Assembly: GCA_007858575.1 (NCBI GenBank)
Contig: CP042279.1
Span: 1,984,001 to 2,048,000 of the forward strand
DNA length: 64,000 bases
Direction: 5' to 3'
Origin: Streptomyces sp. WAC08241
Lineage (GTDB): Bacteria > Actinomycetota > Actinomycetes > Streptomycetales > Streptomycetaceae
The notes below the pieces were generated by a model. It saw only the letters and a list, made by a program, of their open reading frames with translations. It did not search any database and was not told the DNA's origin. Position 1 is the stretch's first letter; each line of letters opens with the position of its first letter. The position numbers were made by a program, and so were the translations under genes. Of this stretch, positions 37,641-48,180 are shown in pieces.

Positions 37641-38631
37641 ATGGCTGGTGACGGTGAGTACGAGCGCGACCGGAACTACATCACGACGAGGATCACGGCC
37701 GACGGCCGGGACGGCCGGCCGGTGGAGCCGGGGCGGTACCGGTTGGTCGTCGCCCGCGCGTGCCCGTGGGCGAACCGGGCCGTGATCGTCCGGCGCCTCA
37801 TGGGCCTGGAGGACGTCCTGTCGATGGGGATCGCCGGGCCCGTGCACGACGAGCGCAGTTGGTCCTTCCACCTGGACCCGGACGGCAGGGACCCGGTCCT
37901 CGGCATCGAACGCCTCCAGGAGGCCTTCTTCCGGCGGGACCCCGACTACGCGCGCGGCATCACCGTGCCCGCGATCGTCGACGTCCCCACCGGCGCGGTG
38001 GTCACCAACGACTTCGCACAGATCACGCTCGACCTGGGCAGCCAGTGGACGGCCCATCAGCGGGACGGTGCGCCGGAGCTGTACCCGGAGAAGTGGCGCG
38101 ACGAGATCGACGACGTGGCCGAGAAGGTGTACCGGGACGTCAACAACGGCGTCTACCAGTGCGGTTTCGCGAGCAGCCAGGAGGCGTACGACAAGGCGTA
38201 CCGGAGGCTGTGGGACCGGCTGGAGTGGCTGGAGGAGCGGCTTGGAGACCGGCGCTATCTGGTCGGGGACACCCTCACGGAGGCCGACGTCCGCCTCTTC
38301 ACGACCCTCGTGCGGTTCGACGCCGTCTACCACGGCCACTTCAAGTGCAACCGGCGGAAGCTGACCGAACTCCCGGCGCTGTGGGGCTACGCGCGGGACC
38401 TGTTCCAGACGCCCGGTTTCGGCGACACCATCGACTTCGAGCAGATCAAGACGCACTACTACGTCGTCCACCGCGACATCAACCCGACCGGGATCGTCCC
38501 CTCGGTCCGGACCCGCGCGGTTGGCTCTCGGCGCACGGGCGGGAGGAGCTCGGCGGGCGCCCGTTCGGCGACGGCACGCCGCCCGGGCCGCCGCCCCGTC
38601 CGAGCGGGTGCCGCCGCTCGGCCACGGCTGA
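37641..38631 (+). CDS. Xi-class glutathione/mycothiol S-transferase-like reductase
   Basis: About 330 residues. The active-site motif is RACPWANRAVIVRRLMGL (C-P-W-A), with AIVDVPTGAVVTNDFAQI and NGVYQCGFASSQEAYDKAY, as in glutathionyl-hydroquinone reductases of the Xi class. Actinobacteria lack glutathione, so a mycothiol or other thiol is more likely to be used. The C-terminal helical domain ends KTHYYVVHRDINPTGIVP and, after one C is added to 38498-38501, a tail LGPDPRGWLSAHGREELGG. Start ATG 37641. Confidence 0.88.
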
Positions 38632-38709
38632 GCTGGCCCCGCGCCGGACCCGCCTCGCACGCGCGTCGGCCCCCGCCCGTGAACAGGGCGGGGCCGACGC
38701 GCGGGACGC

Positions 38710-38946
38710 TCAGGTCAGCGGTTCCGGGGCGGGGCCCGGCGAGGGCAGCGGGCCCGGCTGCGGAAGGGGTCCGGTGGCGGGACCGGGGCCGGCGGGTCCG
38801 GCTCCGGCTGGGGCGGCGCGGGCGGTACGGGGTCCGGGCCACCGGGCACGGGTGCCGGTCCCGGCAACGGTCCCGGATCGGGGGCCGGGCCGGGGCCGGG
38901 CGGGGCGTGGGACTCGGAGGGACGGGGTCGTTCGGGGGCGTGCTCA
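38710..38946 (-). CDS. Small proline-rich protein
   Basis: About 78 residues starting MSTPPNDPVPPSPTPRPAPA and, with one or two indels, continuing as Pro/Gly/Ala repeats (PQPEPDPPAPVPP, LPQPGPLPSPGPAPEPLT). The sequence is unlike its neighbours but codon use is normal. It may be a spacer or disordered protein. No domain. Confidence 0.4.
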
Positions 38947-39013
38947 TGAACCCTCCTGACGGTTCGCCGTGATCTCTGACGAACCCGCGCCTACCCGCGT
39001 CCGGAACGGTCAC

Positions 39014-40238
39014 TCACCCCGGGTTCCGGCCGTGTTCTTCCGCCGCGCCCGGTCGTGTGCCCCCGCCGCGTCCGCTCGGGTGCCATTCGGTGAGCAGGAT
39101 GGTGGCGTCGTCGCGCAGCTTGTGGCCCTGGTGCTGCCGCAGTCCCTGGACCAGGCGCCGGAGGGCCTCGGGGGCGGGGGCGCCGGCCGCCGTGGCGCGG
39201 ATGACCGTGTCGGCCAGCCGCTCCTCCCCGTAGAAGTCCCTCCGGACGAGCGCGCCTCGGTGACGCCGTCGCTGTAGAGGAGGATCCGGTCGCCGGGCTG
39301 GAGGCGCTCGGTGTGCTCGGTGGGCGGTGACTCCCTGAGGAACCCCAGCCGAGCGGCAGGTCGGGCTCCCGGTCGAGGACCTGGGGAGGACCCTTCCGTG
39401 GCGGATCAGCAGGGGCGGCGGGTGGCCGCAGTTGATCCAGGTCAGCCGTCCGTCGGAGGTGTCCAGATGGGCGACGACGGCGGTCATGAGGCGGTCGGTG
39501 AACCAGGTGTCGAGGATCTGGTCGATCGAGGTGACGATGTCGCTCAGCGAGCCGCCGGAGCGGCGGGCCGCCCGGCAGGCGGCGAGCCCGGCCGCGCTGG
39601 CTTCCGCCGGAGGCGAGGTCGTGGCCCATGGAGTCGATGACGGTCAGGTGCAGGCCGCCGTCGTCCAGGGTGTGGTCGAAGGTGTCGCCGCCGATGTCGT
39701 AGGCGGGTTCGAGGACCGCCGAGGAGGTGACCTCCGACGTGCCGATGGTCCGCGGCGGCAGGAAGGCCCACAGCAGTTCGGCCTGCACCGTCATCGCCCG
39801 CGCGCGTTCCGTCTCGACCAGCAGGTCGCTGTGGGAGGACTTCGACACCACGAGCAGGGCGGCGACCCCGGCGAGCGCCTCGCCCCGCCCGAGCAGGCCG
39901 TCGTCCAGGGCGGGTGCCGTCACCATCAGGACGCCGATGCGTTCGACCCCGTCGATCATCGGCAGCCAGGCGGTGGCGCCGTCCCTCGACCGCTGCGCCT
40001 GCTGCGTGCGGTAGGCCAGGCCCGCCAGCGAGGTGTCGACGTCGAGCGTCGCCTGGTCGACGCCGTCCGTCCGGGGCAGTGCGATGAGCCGGATCTGCTG
40101 GAGGTCGGTGACGTACATGGCCGTTGCCCGGAACCCCATGCGGCGGCCCGCGTCCTGGACGAGGCCCGCGAGCTCCCGCACGGACCGCAGGTGGGAGCGG
40201 GCCAGCAGATCGCCCAGGACATCCTCGTACGTCGACAC
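39014..40238 (-). CDS. GAF-domain SpoIIE-type protein phosphatase
   Basis: About 408 residues. The N-terminal GAF-like sensing region (LRSVRELAGLVQDAGRRMGF, RATAMYVTDLQQIRLIALPR) is followed by a PP2C/SpoIIE catalytic domain: YDIGGDTFDHTLDDGGLHLT with metal-binding Asp, IDSMGHDLAS, TAVVAHLDTSDGRLTWINCG, LLYSDGVTEA-type and RDDATILLTEW. Metal-dependent Ser/Thr phosphatase acting on anti-sigma antagonists. GTG 40238 start (VSTYEDVLGD). Frame changes near 39600, 39385, 39345 and 39240. Confidence 0.88.
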
Positions 40239-40479
40239 ACGACCTCCGCGGCTCTTCTCCGGCGTCTTGCGGCGGCGTGGAGCGACCCGTCCTCCCCGGG
40301 TGCCCCCGGGTGGCTCCCAGGCTACGCAGGCCTTCCGGTGATCGCACCCTCTCGCGGGCGCGTGTTCGCGGGCACGGGGTGCTTCCCGCCGGGCCGGAGG
40401 GCCGGGCCGCGCACATCCTGGGAAAAGAAAAGGCAAAGTCCGGGCGGATGCGAGGCCGACCTGCGGGAAAGAGGACGCC

Positions 40480-41001
40480 ATGACTGAGGACGTGATAGCC
40501 GACGATGACCGGCGGACCAGAAGAAACGAGACGCCCGAAGAGCGTGCGGACCGGCAGTGGACCGAGCTCATCCAGGAGATCAGGGTCGCCCAGACCGGTG
40601 TCCAGATCCTCCTGGGCTTCCTGCTCACCGTGGTGTTCACACCGCACTTCCAGGACCTGGAGCAGACCGACAAGACGATATACCTCGTCACCGTCGTGCT
40701 CGGTTCGTTGGCGACCGGCGCCCTGATCGGGCCCGTGGCCTTCCACCGCATCGTGTCGGGCCGCCGCATCAAGCCCCAGGCGGTCGTCTGGGCGTCCCGG
40801 CTCACGTTCACCGGTCTCATCCTGCTCCTCGCGACGCTGACCGCGGCGCTCTTCCTGATCCTGCGCGTGGCCACGCACGACGGCTACGTGCCGTGGCTGG
40901 TCTCCGGGGTCCTCGCCTGGTACCTGGTCTGCTGGTTCGGCCTGCCGCTGTGGGCCCGGATCCGTTACACGAACGGGGACGACCAGCCGTCCGAACGGTG
41001 A
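40480..41001 (+). CDS. DUF6328 membrane protein
   Basis: 173 residues, frame intact. A charged N terminus (TPEERADRQWTELIQEIRVA) and four membrane helices (VQILLGFLLTVVF, LVTVVLGSLATGALIG, FTGLILLLATLTAALFLIL, WLVSGVLAWYLVCWFGL). DUF6328 family. Function unknown. Confidence 0.85.
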   Translation: MTEDVIADDDRRTRRNETPEERADRQWTELIQEIRVAQTGVQILLGFLLTVVFTPHFQDLEQTDKTIYLVTVVLGSLATGALIGPVAFHRIVSGRRIKPQAVVWASRLTFTGLILLLATLTAALFLILRVATHDGYVPWLVSGVLAWYLVCWFGLPLWARIRYTNGDDQPSER

Positions 41002-41115
41002 GGCCGCGGGCGGGGCGCCGGGCGGGTTTCCCCGTCCGGACCGGCGGAGGACCGCGATCGGGTGGTTGCGCGGGTCGCTGCGTCACGGAACGGGGGCCCG
41101 GGTCAGAATAGGCGC

Positions 41116-41935
41116 ATGAGTACCTCTCTGCGACATCGACTGCGCGGCCCGGTCATCGCCTGCCTCGCTGCGTTCTGCGCCCTTCTGCTCGCCGCCTGCG
41201 GGTCCGAGCAGAAGGACACCACCACCACGTCCGGCCGCATCGCGCCGACCCAGACCGGGAGCACCGACGACCCGTCGGCGTCGGCTCTCCGCCTCCCCTT
41301 CGGGGTCCGCCTCTCCCTCGGGCTCCGCTTCGCCGCGACTCACCGACGACCAGGCCGAGCGCCAGAAGCTCGTCCCGGCCACGAAGGTCACCTGGGACAA
41401 GGCCACGCAGACCGCCGTGGCCACCGTGCCCCAGGGCAAGCTGGTCGAGACCGAGCTCGCCTGGGCTCCCCCGAACGCCACCGCGAGCGGGAGCGCCCGG
41501 CCGAGCGGCAGCGCCTCCGCCGGTGCGTCCGCCTCCGCGTCCGCGAGCGCCGGCGCGTCCGCCTCCGCGAGCCCGTCGGCGAGCGCGGGCGCGCGGACCC
41601 CGGCGTGGCACACGAGCGTCGCCGCGTCGGACGGCACCCTCCACGACGTCTGGGTCGACGGCGTCAGCGGCAAGGTCATCAGCGACAAGCCGGACGCGGA
41701 CCAGGACGCCGAGGACAAGCAGGAGCTGGCCGACCGGTTGAAGCGGACCACCGTCACGCCGGAGCAGGCGGTGCAGACGGCCACCCAGGACGACAAGGGC
41801 ACCGTCACGGCCGTGGAGCTGGACGACGACTCCTGGTCGGTGGACGTCGTCGACACCAGCAACTGGGACAAGACGACGTACGAGGTCTCCACGACCGAGC
41901 GACGGGTCCTCCGCAAGGAAGTCGACCGCGACTGA
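41116..41935 (+). CDS. PepSY-domain lipoprotein
   Basis: About 272 residues. Signal peptide with lipobox (AFCALLLAACGSEQ); Ser/Ala/Gly-rich linkers (SGSASAGASASASASAG) connect two PepSY-like segments (TKVTWDKATQTAVATVPQGK, TVTPEQAVQTATQ then DSWSVDVVDTSN). PepSY domains are usually protease-inhibitory or modulatory and lie outside the membrane. A frame change lies near 41330. A perfect terminator hairpin follows. Confidence 0.78.
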
Positions 41936-41961
41936 CCTCTCTTCCCCTCCCGTTCGCTCTC

Positions 41962-41992
41962 GCCCGTTCCGGCCCATGCGGCCGGAACGGGC
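41962..41992 (+). terminator. Terminator after the PepSY gene
   Basis: 13-base perfect stem (GCCCGTTCCGGCC with its reverse complement GGCCGGAACGGGC) and five-base loop CATGC, followed by GCCGCTTT. Intrinsic terminator of the actinomycete type. Confidence 0.75.
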
Positions 41993-42158
41993 GCCGCTTT
42001 CCACCTTCCCGGCGTGTCATGCACGGCCCGGCGAATTGCCTTCGATCGTGTACAGCAGACCGCTTTCGTCCCTCGAAAGCGCCCCGGCACCCCGATAGTG
42101 GATCAACGGCCGGGCGCGTGACCCGGCGTCATTCTCACCGAAAGCCGGGTGCATCCCC

Positions 42159-42695
42159 ATGCCCACCACCGAGGCCACCGACCGTGTGCAGCTCGTCTTC
42201 TCGCTCTTCGACGCCGACGGGAACGGCTTCCTGGAGCCCGCCGACTTCGAGCTGATGGGGAGCCGGACCGTCGCGGCGCTGCCGGCGGCCGACGAGAAGG
42301 ACGGGACGAGGCTCCTCGCCGCCTTCCGCCGGTACGGGGACACGCTCCTGGCCGAGCTGGACGCCGACGGCGACGGGCGGATCAGCCCCGAGGAGTTCAC
42401 CGCCGTCGTGCTCGACCCGCAGCGGTTCGACGCCGCCGTCGACGAGTTCGCCGAGGCCCTGTCCGCGATGGGCGACGTGAACGGCGACGGCTTCGTCGCC
42501 CGTCCCGACTTCCTGGCCCTCATGACCGCCATCGGCTTCGACCGGCCCAACATCGAGGCGTTGTTCGAGGCCTTCGGCCCGGTGGACGGCGACCGGGTGC
42601 CGGTGGCCGTCTGGGCGGACGGGATCCGGGACTACTACCGCCCGGAGAAGGCCGGCATCGCCGGCGACCGTCTCGTCACCGGCGCCGCCCGATGA
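42159..42695 (+). CDS. EF-hand calcium-binding protein (calerythrin-like)
   Basis: 178 residues, frame intact. Three canonical EF-hand loops: DADGNGFLEPADF, DADGDGRISPEEF and DVNGDGFVARPDF, with a fourth degenerate site (GPVDGDRVPVAVW). This is the calerythrin/sarcoplasmic-type arrangement. It probably buffers or senses Ca2+ in the cytosol. It is the first gene of a tightly coupled operon: the TGA overlaps the ATG of the next gene (ATGA), so a link to that pathway is possible. Confidence 0.92.
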   Translation: MPTTEATDRVQLVFSLFDADGNGFLEPADFELMGSRTVAALPAADEKDGTRLLAAFRRYGDTLLAELDADGDGRISPEEFTAVVLDPQRFDAAVDEFAEALSAMGDVNGDGFVARPDFLALMTAIGFDRPNIEALFEAFGPVDGDRVPVAVWADGIRDYYRPEKAGIAGDRLVTGAAR

Positions 42696-43827
42696 CCGGG
42701 GCGAACGGGCGGGAGACCACGGGGACCTCCCCGTTAGGCGGTGTCCGACCCGTGATCGGGCTGGCCGTGGGCCGGGGCACGGGCCCGGAGCTGGCGGACG
42801 TCTTCGAGCGCGTGCTGGGCGCCCTCACCCCGGGCGCCGCGGAGGTGGAGGTCGTCCGCTCGCCGCGCCTCTACCACTCCTACGTCTCGCTCCGCCGGGA
42901 CCACGACGTCGCCACCGTACAGCGGTTGACCGCCGAGGACGCCGACCACTACGAGGCGTGGTGCCGGGACCTGGCCGGGCGCGGCACCACCGCGGTCTTC
43001 CGCACCGCGATCAACGCCCAGTCGCTGTACCTCGTCCGGCGCCGGCTGCGCGCCGTGAAGGTCGACCTGCTGACGGCCGGGGAACGGTCGCTCCTGCTGG
43101 TCCGGGACCAGGCCCAGGGCTTCTACACCGGCGAGAACACGCACACCGCCGGCGAGGTCACCCGCACCCTCGCCTTCAGCCACGAGGTCACCGGGGCGGT
43201 CGTCGAGCACGCCCTGGAGCGGGCCCGGCGCACCTGGCCGGACGGGCGGATCGGCCGGATCGTCATGGCCTACAAGTTCCATCTGCTCGACGGGGCGTTC
43301 GACGCGTGGGTGGCCGACCTGTCCGAGCGGTTCGGCGTGCGGATCGAGGTGTTCCAGCCGGACACGGTCAACCGCAACCTGCTCGCCCACGGGCTGCCCG
43401 ACCGCACCCTGCTGATCGCCGGGAACGAGTGGGCCGACATCATGCACGTCATGCTCCTCGACCGGTACGGCTCCGACCGGCAGGAGAACCGCTGCACGGA
43501 GAACGTCTGCCTCGACCCGGCGCTGCGGGGCCTGGTGGAGTACCAGACGGTGCACGGCTCGGCCGACGACCTGGCGGGCCGGGACCTGGTCAACCCGGTC
43601 GCCACCATCCGGGCCGCCGCGCTCGTCGCCGAGCACCACGCCGGGTTCCCCGGTGCCGCGGCGGCCGTGGAGGCCGCCCTCGCGGTCCTCGACGAACGGG
43701 GCGTGCGCACCCCGACCTCGGCGGCCGGCACTCCACGAGCGACGTGGTCGACGGCCTGGTCGGCGCGCTGGGCGTCCCCGGGCCGGACAACGCGCCGCGT
43801 GACGCGGCCCTGGTGGGCGGCCTGTGA
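42692..43827 (+). CDS. Divergent isocitrate/isopropylmalate dehydrogenase family protein
   Basis: About 378 residues. Family signs are GLAVGRGTGPELADVFERVL (Rossmann-like start), GFYTGENTHTAGEVTRTLAF (equivalent of the substrate loop), IVMAYKFHLLDGAF (the metal-binding Lys region), GNEWADIMHVMLLD (Asp metal ligand region) and VEYQTVHGSADDLAGRDLVN (the HGSAPDIAG NAD-binding signature). Key residues differ from LeuB/Icd, so the substrate is probably a different 2-hydroxy acid. One frame change near 43735. It overlaps the next gene (GTGA). Confidence 0.8.
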
Positions 43828-44487
43828 CCGCGTCGGCGCGCACGGCCCTGGTCGTGGTGGATCTGCAGAACGATTTCTGCGCGAGTCCCCTGGCCAGGGC
43901 CCGGTTCCGGGGCGACCCCGCCGTCCTGGACGCCGTCGTCTCCTCGGCCGCCGGAGCGGCCGCGGAGGCCCGGCGCCGGGCGTGGAGGTCGTCTTCGTCC
44001 GGTTCACCGGCGACCCCGACCGGCAGGGGCGAGCTGGCGGCTGCGGGACCGGGCCCGGGGCAGGCCGCCGAAGTGCCTGGAGGGCACCTGGGGCGCGGAG
44101 TTCCACGGTGTCCTGCCCGCCGCCGGCGAGGCCGTCTTCACCAAGCGGGCCTGCTTCGACGCCTTCCTCGCGGCGGGCTTCGAGGAGCACCTGCGCGCCC
44201 GGGGCGTCGAACACCTGGTGTTCGCGGGCCTGTTCGCCGACGTGTGCGTGGACTCCACCGCCCGGACCGCGTTCCAGAAGGGCTTCCACGTCACCGTACT
44301 GGCGGACTGCACCACGGCCCTGCACCTGCCGTACGAGGAGGTCCTCGCGTTCATGCGCGTCCTCTACGGCGCCCGCACCCCCGCGTCGGACGACCCGTCC
44401 GCGTGGGACGTCCCCTCGGTGGAGCCGCGGAGGGAAGAGGAAGAGGAGGGGGAGTGCGCACCGGTACCGGTCCGTTCCCGGGGGTGA
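43824..44487 (+). CDS. Isochorismatase-like cysteine hydrolase
   Basis: About 221 residues. The catalytic triad residues are visible: Asp in VVVDLQNDFCAS, Lys in AVFTKRACFDAFL and Cys in GLFADVCVDSTARTAFQKG; the cis-peptide region and FHVTVLADCTTALHLP complete the fold. Hydrolyses amides or enol ethers (nicotinamidase/isochorismatase/N-carbamoyl type). Frame changes near 43980 and 44060. It overlaps the previous gene by 4 bases and the next by 34 bases. Confidence 0.85.
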
Positions 44488-45370
44488 CGGCGGGCGTGGG
44501 CCGCACCGCCCTGCTGGTGGCCGCCGCCCGCGCCGTCGAGACCCACCGTCCCGACGCCCTCGCCCGCGATCCGTTCGCCGCCGCCTTCGTCCGCGCGGCG
44601 CCGGACGCCGCCGACTGGCCGCTCCATCCCGACGAGGTGCCCGGCGGCGCCTCGGACCCGCTGTGGGGCAGGCTCGGCCGGTACTTCGGGCTGCGGACCC
44701 GCGTCCTGGACGACCACCTGCTGGCGTCCGCCCGGGCGGGCGTGCGCCAGGTGGTGCTGCTCGGCGCGGGCCTCGACTCCCGGGCCTTCCGGCTCCACTG
44801 GCCCGCCGGGACCGTCGTCCACGAGATCGACTCGGCCGACGTGCTGGCCTTCAAGCAGTCGGTGCTCGACGCCACGGGGCGGAGCCCGTCGCCGAACGCC
44901 GCCCGTGCGCCGCCGACCTCCGGCACGACTGGACGGAGGCCCTCCTCGGTTCCGGAAGCGGTACCGGGACCGGCTTCGACCCGGCCGTCCCGACCGCCTG
45001 GCTCGCCGAGGGCCTGCTGCTCTACCTCCCTGCCGAGGCCGAGCGGCGCCTGATCGACGACGTGGACCGGCTCAGCGCCGCCGGCAGCACGCTGGCGTAC
45101 GAGATCAAGGAGGTGACCGCCGAGTCCTCGCGCGTGCGCGGCGGCCCCGTCTACACGACGGCGCGCGAGCGGGTCGGCATCGACCTGCCGGGCCTCTTCG
45201 CCGCGGGACCGCGCCCCGATTCGGCCGGGGTCCTCGCCGGCCGGGGCTGGCGGGTGGCCGTGCACCGCCCGTACGACTTCACCGCGCTCCACGGTCGGGG
45301 CCCGCTCCCGGAACCGGACGACGCTCTGGCGGCCAACCGCTGGATCTTCGCCACGGCCGACCGCTCCTGA
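44454..45370 (+). CDS. PPM/LCMT-type SAM methyltransferase
   Basis: About 305 residues. The leucine-carboxyl-methyltransferase-like (TIGR00027) pattern: GVGRTALLVAAARAVETHRP, DPFAAAFV, RTRVLDDHLLASARAGVRQV, VLLGAGLDSRAFRLHW (SAM motif), VHEIDSADVLAFKQ, TAWLAEGLLLYLPAEAERRL. Enzymes of this group O-methylate carboxylates or hydroxyls of small molecules. Start GTG 44454 (AGGAGGGG upstream). Frame change near 44885. The context suggests tailoring of a small acid. Confidence 0.85.
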
Positions 45371-45473
45371 TCGATCCGCGGGCGGATCCCGGAGGGGCGG
45401 GGCCCCGGCCGGTCCCCGGGAGGGCCGTACTGTGGGTGTGATCATCGTCGGGGCGAGGACGCACGGGGCGCGC

Positions 45474-46134
45474 ATGACCATCCACCGGCCGGGACTTCCG
45501 GAGGACCTTCCGCCGGGGAGGCGCTGTGGGGCCGGTGGGCGCTGCTCGCCGCCCTCGGGGCCACCACCGCGGAGGAGGAGCGCGCGAGCGGCTACCGCAC
45601 CGGCCTCTGGGTCGACGCCGAGGGGCTCCACCACGACGACTCCGGCTGCACCTGGTGGACCATGTCCAGGATGGGCGAGGGCCGGTTCGTGCTCTACGGC
45701 GAGGACGAGTCGAGCGGCGTGAAGTGGCACGGGACGCCGATCGACGTGCTGGCGGGCGGGCCGGACTGGCTCCCGTACGACGAACTGCGCGACCGGATCG
45801 AGGGGACGAGCTGGGCTGCGTCTACTGGTACGAGGACGGGGCCTGGGCCCGCGCGCCCTATCCGGACGACCTCCGGGACGACGGCCTGGACTGCGGCATG
45901 AGCGGTTTCGCCGACCGGGAGCAGGTGCTGGGAGCGCTGTCGGACCACGTCGACGACACGGACGGCGACGGGCCGGACGCGGCGGATTTCCTGGCCGACG
46001 CCGAGGCGCACCGACTGCGGCCGGAGCCCTTCCTCGCGCGGTTGCGGCCCGCCCGTCACGACGAGGGGCCGCTCGACCTGCCCGCCGTGGCCCGGGCCCT
46101 CGCCCTGGCGGGCGTCACCGTCTCCGCCCGGTGA
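45474..46134 (+). CDS. Hypothetical protein
   Basis: About 220 residues assembled across two frame changes (near 45520 and 45815): MTIHRPGLPEDLP, then ALWGRWALLAALGATTAEEE, WVDAEGLHHDDSGCTWWTMS, FVLYGEDESSGVKWHGTPID, ELGCVYWYEDGAWARAPYPD, ending RALALAGVTVSAR. It is acidic and soluble with many Trp and Tyr. I recognise no domain. Confidence 0.5.
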
Positions 46135-46168
46135 CGCGGGCCGGTGACACCGGCCGGAGCCGTGGCAC

Positions 46169-46632
46169 TCAGTCCTCCCTCGGCAGCAGGGGGCCGAGCG
46201 GGCCGAGGTCGAGGTTGAGGTCCTGGAGCGTGTAGCCGTGTTCGGCGCAGAGGTCGGACAGGGCGTCGTGCAGGGCCATCAGGGTGGCGCCCAGCTCCTC
46301 CTCCCTGGTCGTCGGTGAGGTCGCCCGCGTCGACGCGCCGCAGCGCCTGTCTCTCGATGAGCTGGCGCAGGAGTTCCACGACGGTGAGGACGAGTTTGAG
46401 GAGGTCCTCCTCGACCGACTCGTGGTCGGTCCGGAGCCGGCGCGCGGGGCGCGGGGACTCGTCGGCCGGGGTGGGCGGGGCCTGGAGGAGGCGGAAGGCG
46501 TCGTTCAGGGCGCTGCCCGCCCTGCGCAGGGGCGGTGAGGTCTCCTGGGGCGGCTCCGCCCCGGGTGCGGTCTCCGGGAGGGGCCCGGAGGGGTCCTCCG
46601 CTCCCCGGCGCCGGGCCCGTCCCGTCGTTCAC
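46169..46632 (-). CDS. gvpK: Gas vesicle protein GvpK
   Basis: GTG 46632 start. The family core lies in two frames: ESVEEDLLKLVLTVVELLRQ, LIERQALRRVDAGDLTDDQ and LGATLMALHDALSDLCAEHG, ending DLNLDLGPLGPLLPRED. The N-terminal third is low complexity. GvpK is needed for gas vesicle assembly. Frame changes near 46500 and 46305. Last gene of the gvp operon; its start overlaps gvpS. Confidence 0.85.
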
Positions 46633-46843
46633 GTCCGCTCCCGGTCCACCGGTGCCAGCGGGTCCGCCTCCGAGTCGACGGACACGATCAGGGCGCGGAG
46701 CGAGACGCGGACGAGGTCGATGTCCGCGATCGACAGGACGATGTCGCCGGAGAGGACCACTCCCCGCTGAGCAGCCTGTCGAGCAGGTCGACCAGGGCGA
46801 CCTGCCGGCCGGGCAGCGATTCGGTGGGCCGGGAGACGGTCAT
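46629..46843 (-). CDS. gvpS: Gas vesicle protein GvpS (GvpA/J/M family)
   Basis: About 71 residues: PGRQVALVDLLDRLL, then VVLSGDIVLSIADIDLVRVS and LRALIVSVDSEADPLAPVDR. This is the short hydrophobic GvpA-type fold without extension; by position between gvpL and gvpK it corresponds to gvpS. One indel near 46770. Overlaps both neighbours. Confidence 0.8.
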
Positions 46844-47694
46844 GGCGTCCGTCCCTCCCCGGCGGCCTCGGGTTCGGGCGGCGTGGCGAAGGAGTACGGG
46901 GCCCACGGCTCGGTCACCTCGACGCGTACGTCGTCGAGGCCGTCCACGGCGGCGGCGAGCGCCGTGCGGAACTCCTCGGCGCGGTCGTACGGGACGAGGT
47001 AGGCGTCGTTGAGGACGTTCTCCTCCGGGCCCGCCAGGGCGCCGCGCTGGTGGGGTGGCGCACGCGGTGCGTGCTGAACCGGGAGGCCAGGGCCTCGACG
47101 CGGTCGGCCGCCTCCTGGGCGTGCCGGTAGCGGACCTCCTGGGCGCTGTGCTGGGCGCGGCGGCGGCGGAGATAGGCCTTTCCGGGGCTGAGGGAGGGTC
47201 GGCGGTGCCGTCCCGGGGCTCCGAGGGGCCGGCGGGGCCGGTGGAGCCGGTGGGATCGGTGGAGCCGGCGGGGCCGACGTACAGCTTGACGCCGAACTCG
47301 CTCCGGCCGCGGAGGAGGGCGAGCCGTTCGGCGAAGACGTGGCGCTGGGCGGTGAGGGCGCGGCGGGCGCGGTCGTCGTTCTGGTAGACGGTCGCCAGGC
47401 GCAACGGGAGGACGGTGTCGTGGCGGGCGACGGTCTGGACGACCTCGTGGTGGGCGCGGGCGACGCCCTCCAGCCACTCCAGGTCCTCGAAGCGGGCCTT
47501 CAGGGTCCGCTCGTCGAACTGGTCCGGCGCGACCCGGCTGACGACGAACGCGACGGGGTCCGGTCCGGCCGCCGGGAGGGACAGGAGGGACACGGGGCGC
47601 CCGACACCCCTCGGAGGTCCCGGAGGGAAGCGTGCACCTCCCGCGTGTCCGGGGCCGCGGCGTACACGTAGGTGAGGTCCTCGTGGCCGTTCAT
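46840..47694 (-). CDS. gvpL: Gas vesicle protein GvpL/GvpF family
   Basis: About 284 residues starting MNGHEDLTYVYAAAPDTREV. Family core: DPVAFVVSRVAPDQFDERTL, EWLEGVARAHHEVVQTVARH, TVLPLRLATVYQNDDRARRA, EFGVKLYVGP. The second half (GKAYLRRRRAQHSAQEVRYR, RVEALASRFSTHRV) and the end VRVEVTEPWAPYSFATPPEP also match. Structural/chaperone role in vesicle growth. Frame changes near 47605, 47180 and 47055. Confidence 0.87.
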
Positions 47695-48180
47695 CTACCG
47701 CGCTTCCGTGGTGTCCCGCCCCTCGTCCTCCGGCGGGGGCCGCTTCGTCGTCGTCCGGTTCCGCGTCCTCGTAGACCTCCACGTCCTCCTCGTCCTCCTC
47801 GCCCTCGTCCTCGTAGGCCTCCGGTTCCAGGGGCTCCCCGTTTCGAGCCTCTCGCGCCGCAGTGCGTCCAGTTCCGCGCGGAGCCTGCGATTCTCCTCCG
47901 CCAGGGGCCGCCGGTGTGCTTCGAGGAGAGCGAGGGTCGTGCTCCCACCAGTCGATGCCCATCTCCTTCGCCTTGTCGACGGAGGCGACCAGGATCCGCA
48001 GTTTGATCGTCAGCAGTTCGATGTCGAGCAGGTTGATGCGGATGTCCCCGGCGATGACGATGCCCTTGTCGAGCACCCGCTCCAGGATGTCCGCGAGGTT
48101 GGCGGAGGAACTCGGTCCGTACGGCACCGGTGCCGCCCGGGAGGGGCGGATCCGAACCGGTCGGGCAGGGGGTCAGACAC
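47695..48180 (-). CDS. gvpJ: Gas vesicle protein GvpJ with acidic C-terminal tail
   Basis: GTG start (VSDPLPDRFGSAPPG) overlapping the gvpG stop. The GvpA-like core ANLADILERVLDKGIVIAGD, IRINLLDIELLTIKLRILVA and SVDKAKEMGIDWWEHDP is followed by a helix (HRRPLAEENRRLRAELDALR) and an Asp/Glu-rich tail (EPEAYEDEGEEDEEDVEVYE). About 160 residues. Several frame changes (48140, 47935, 47840, 47735). Confidence 0.82.
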
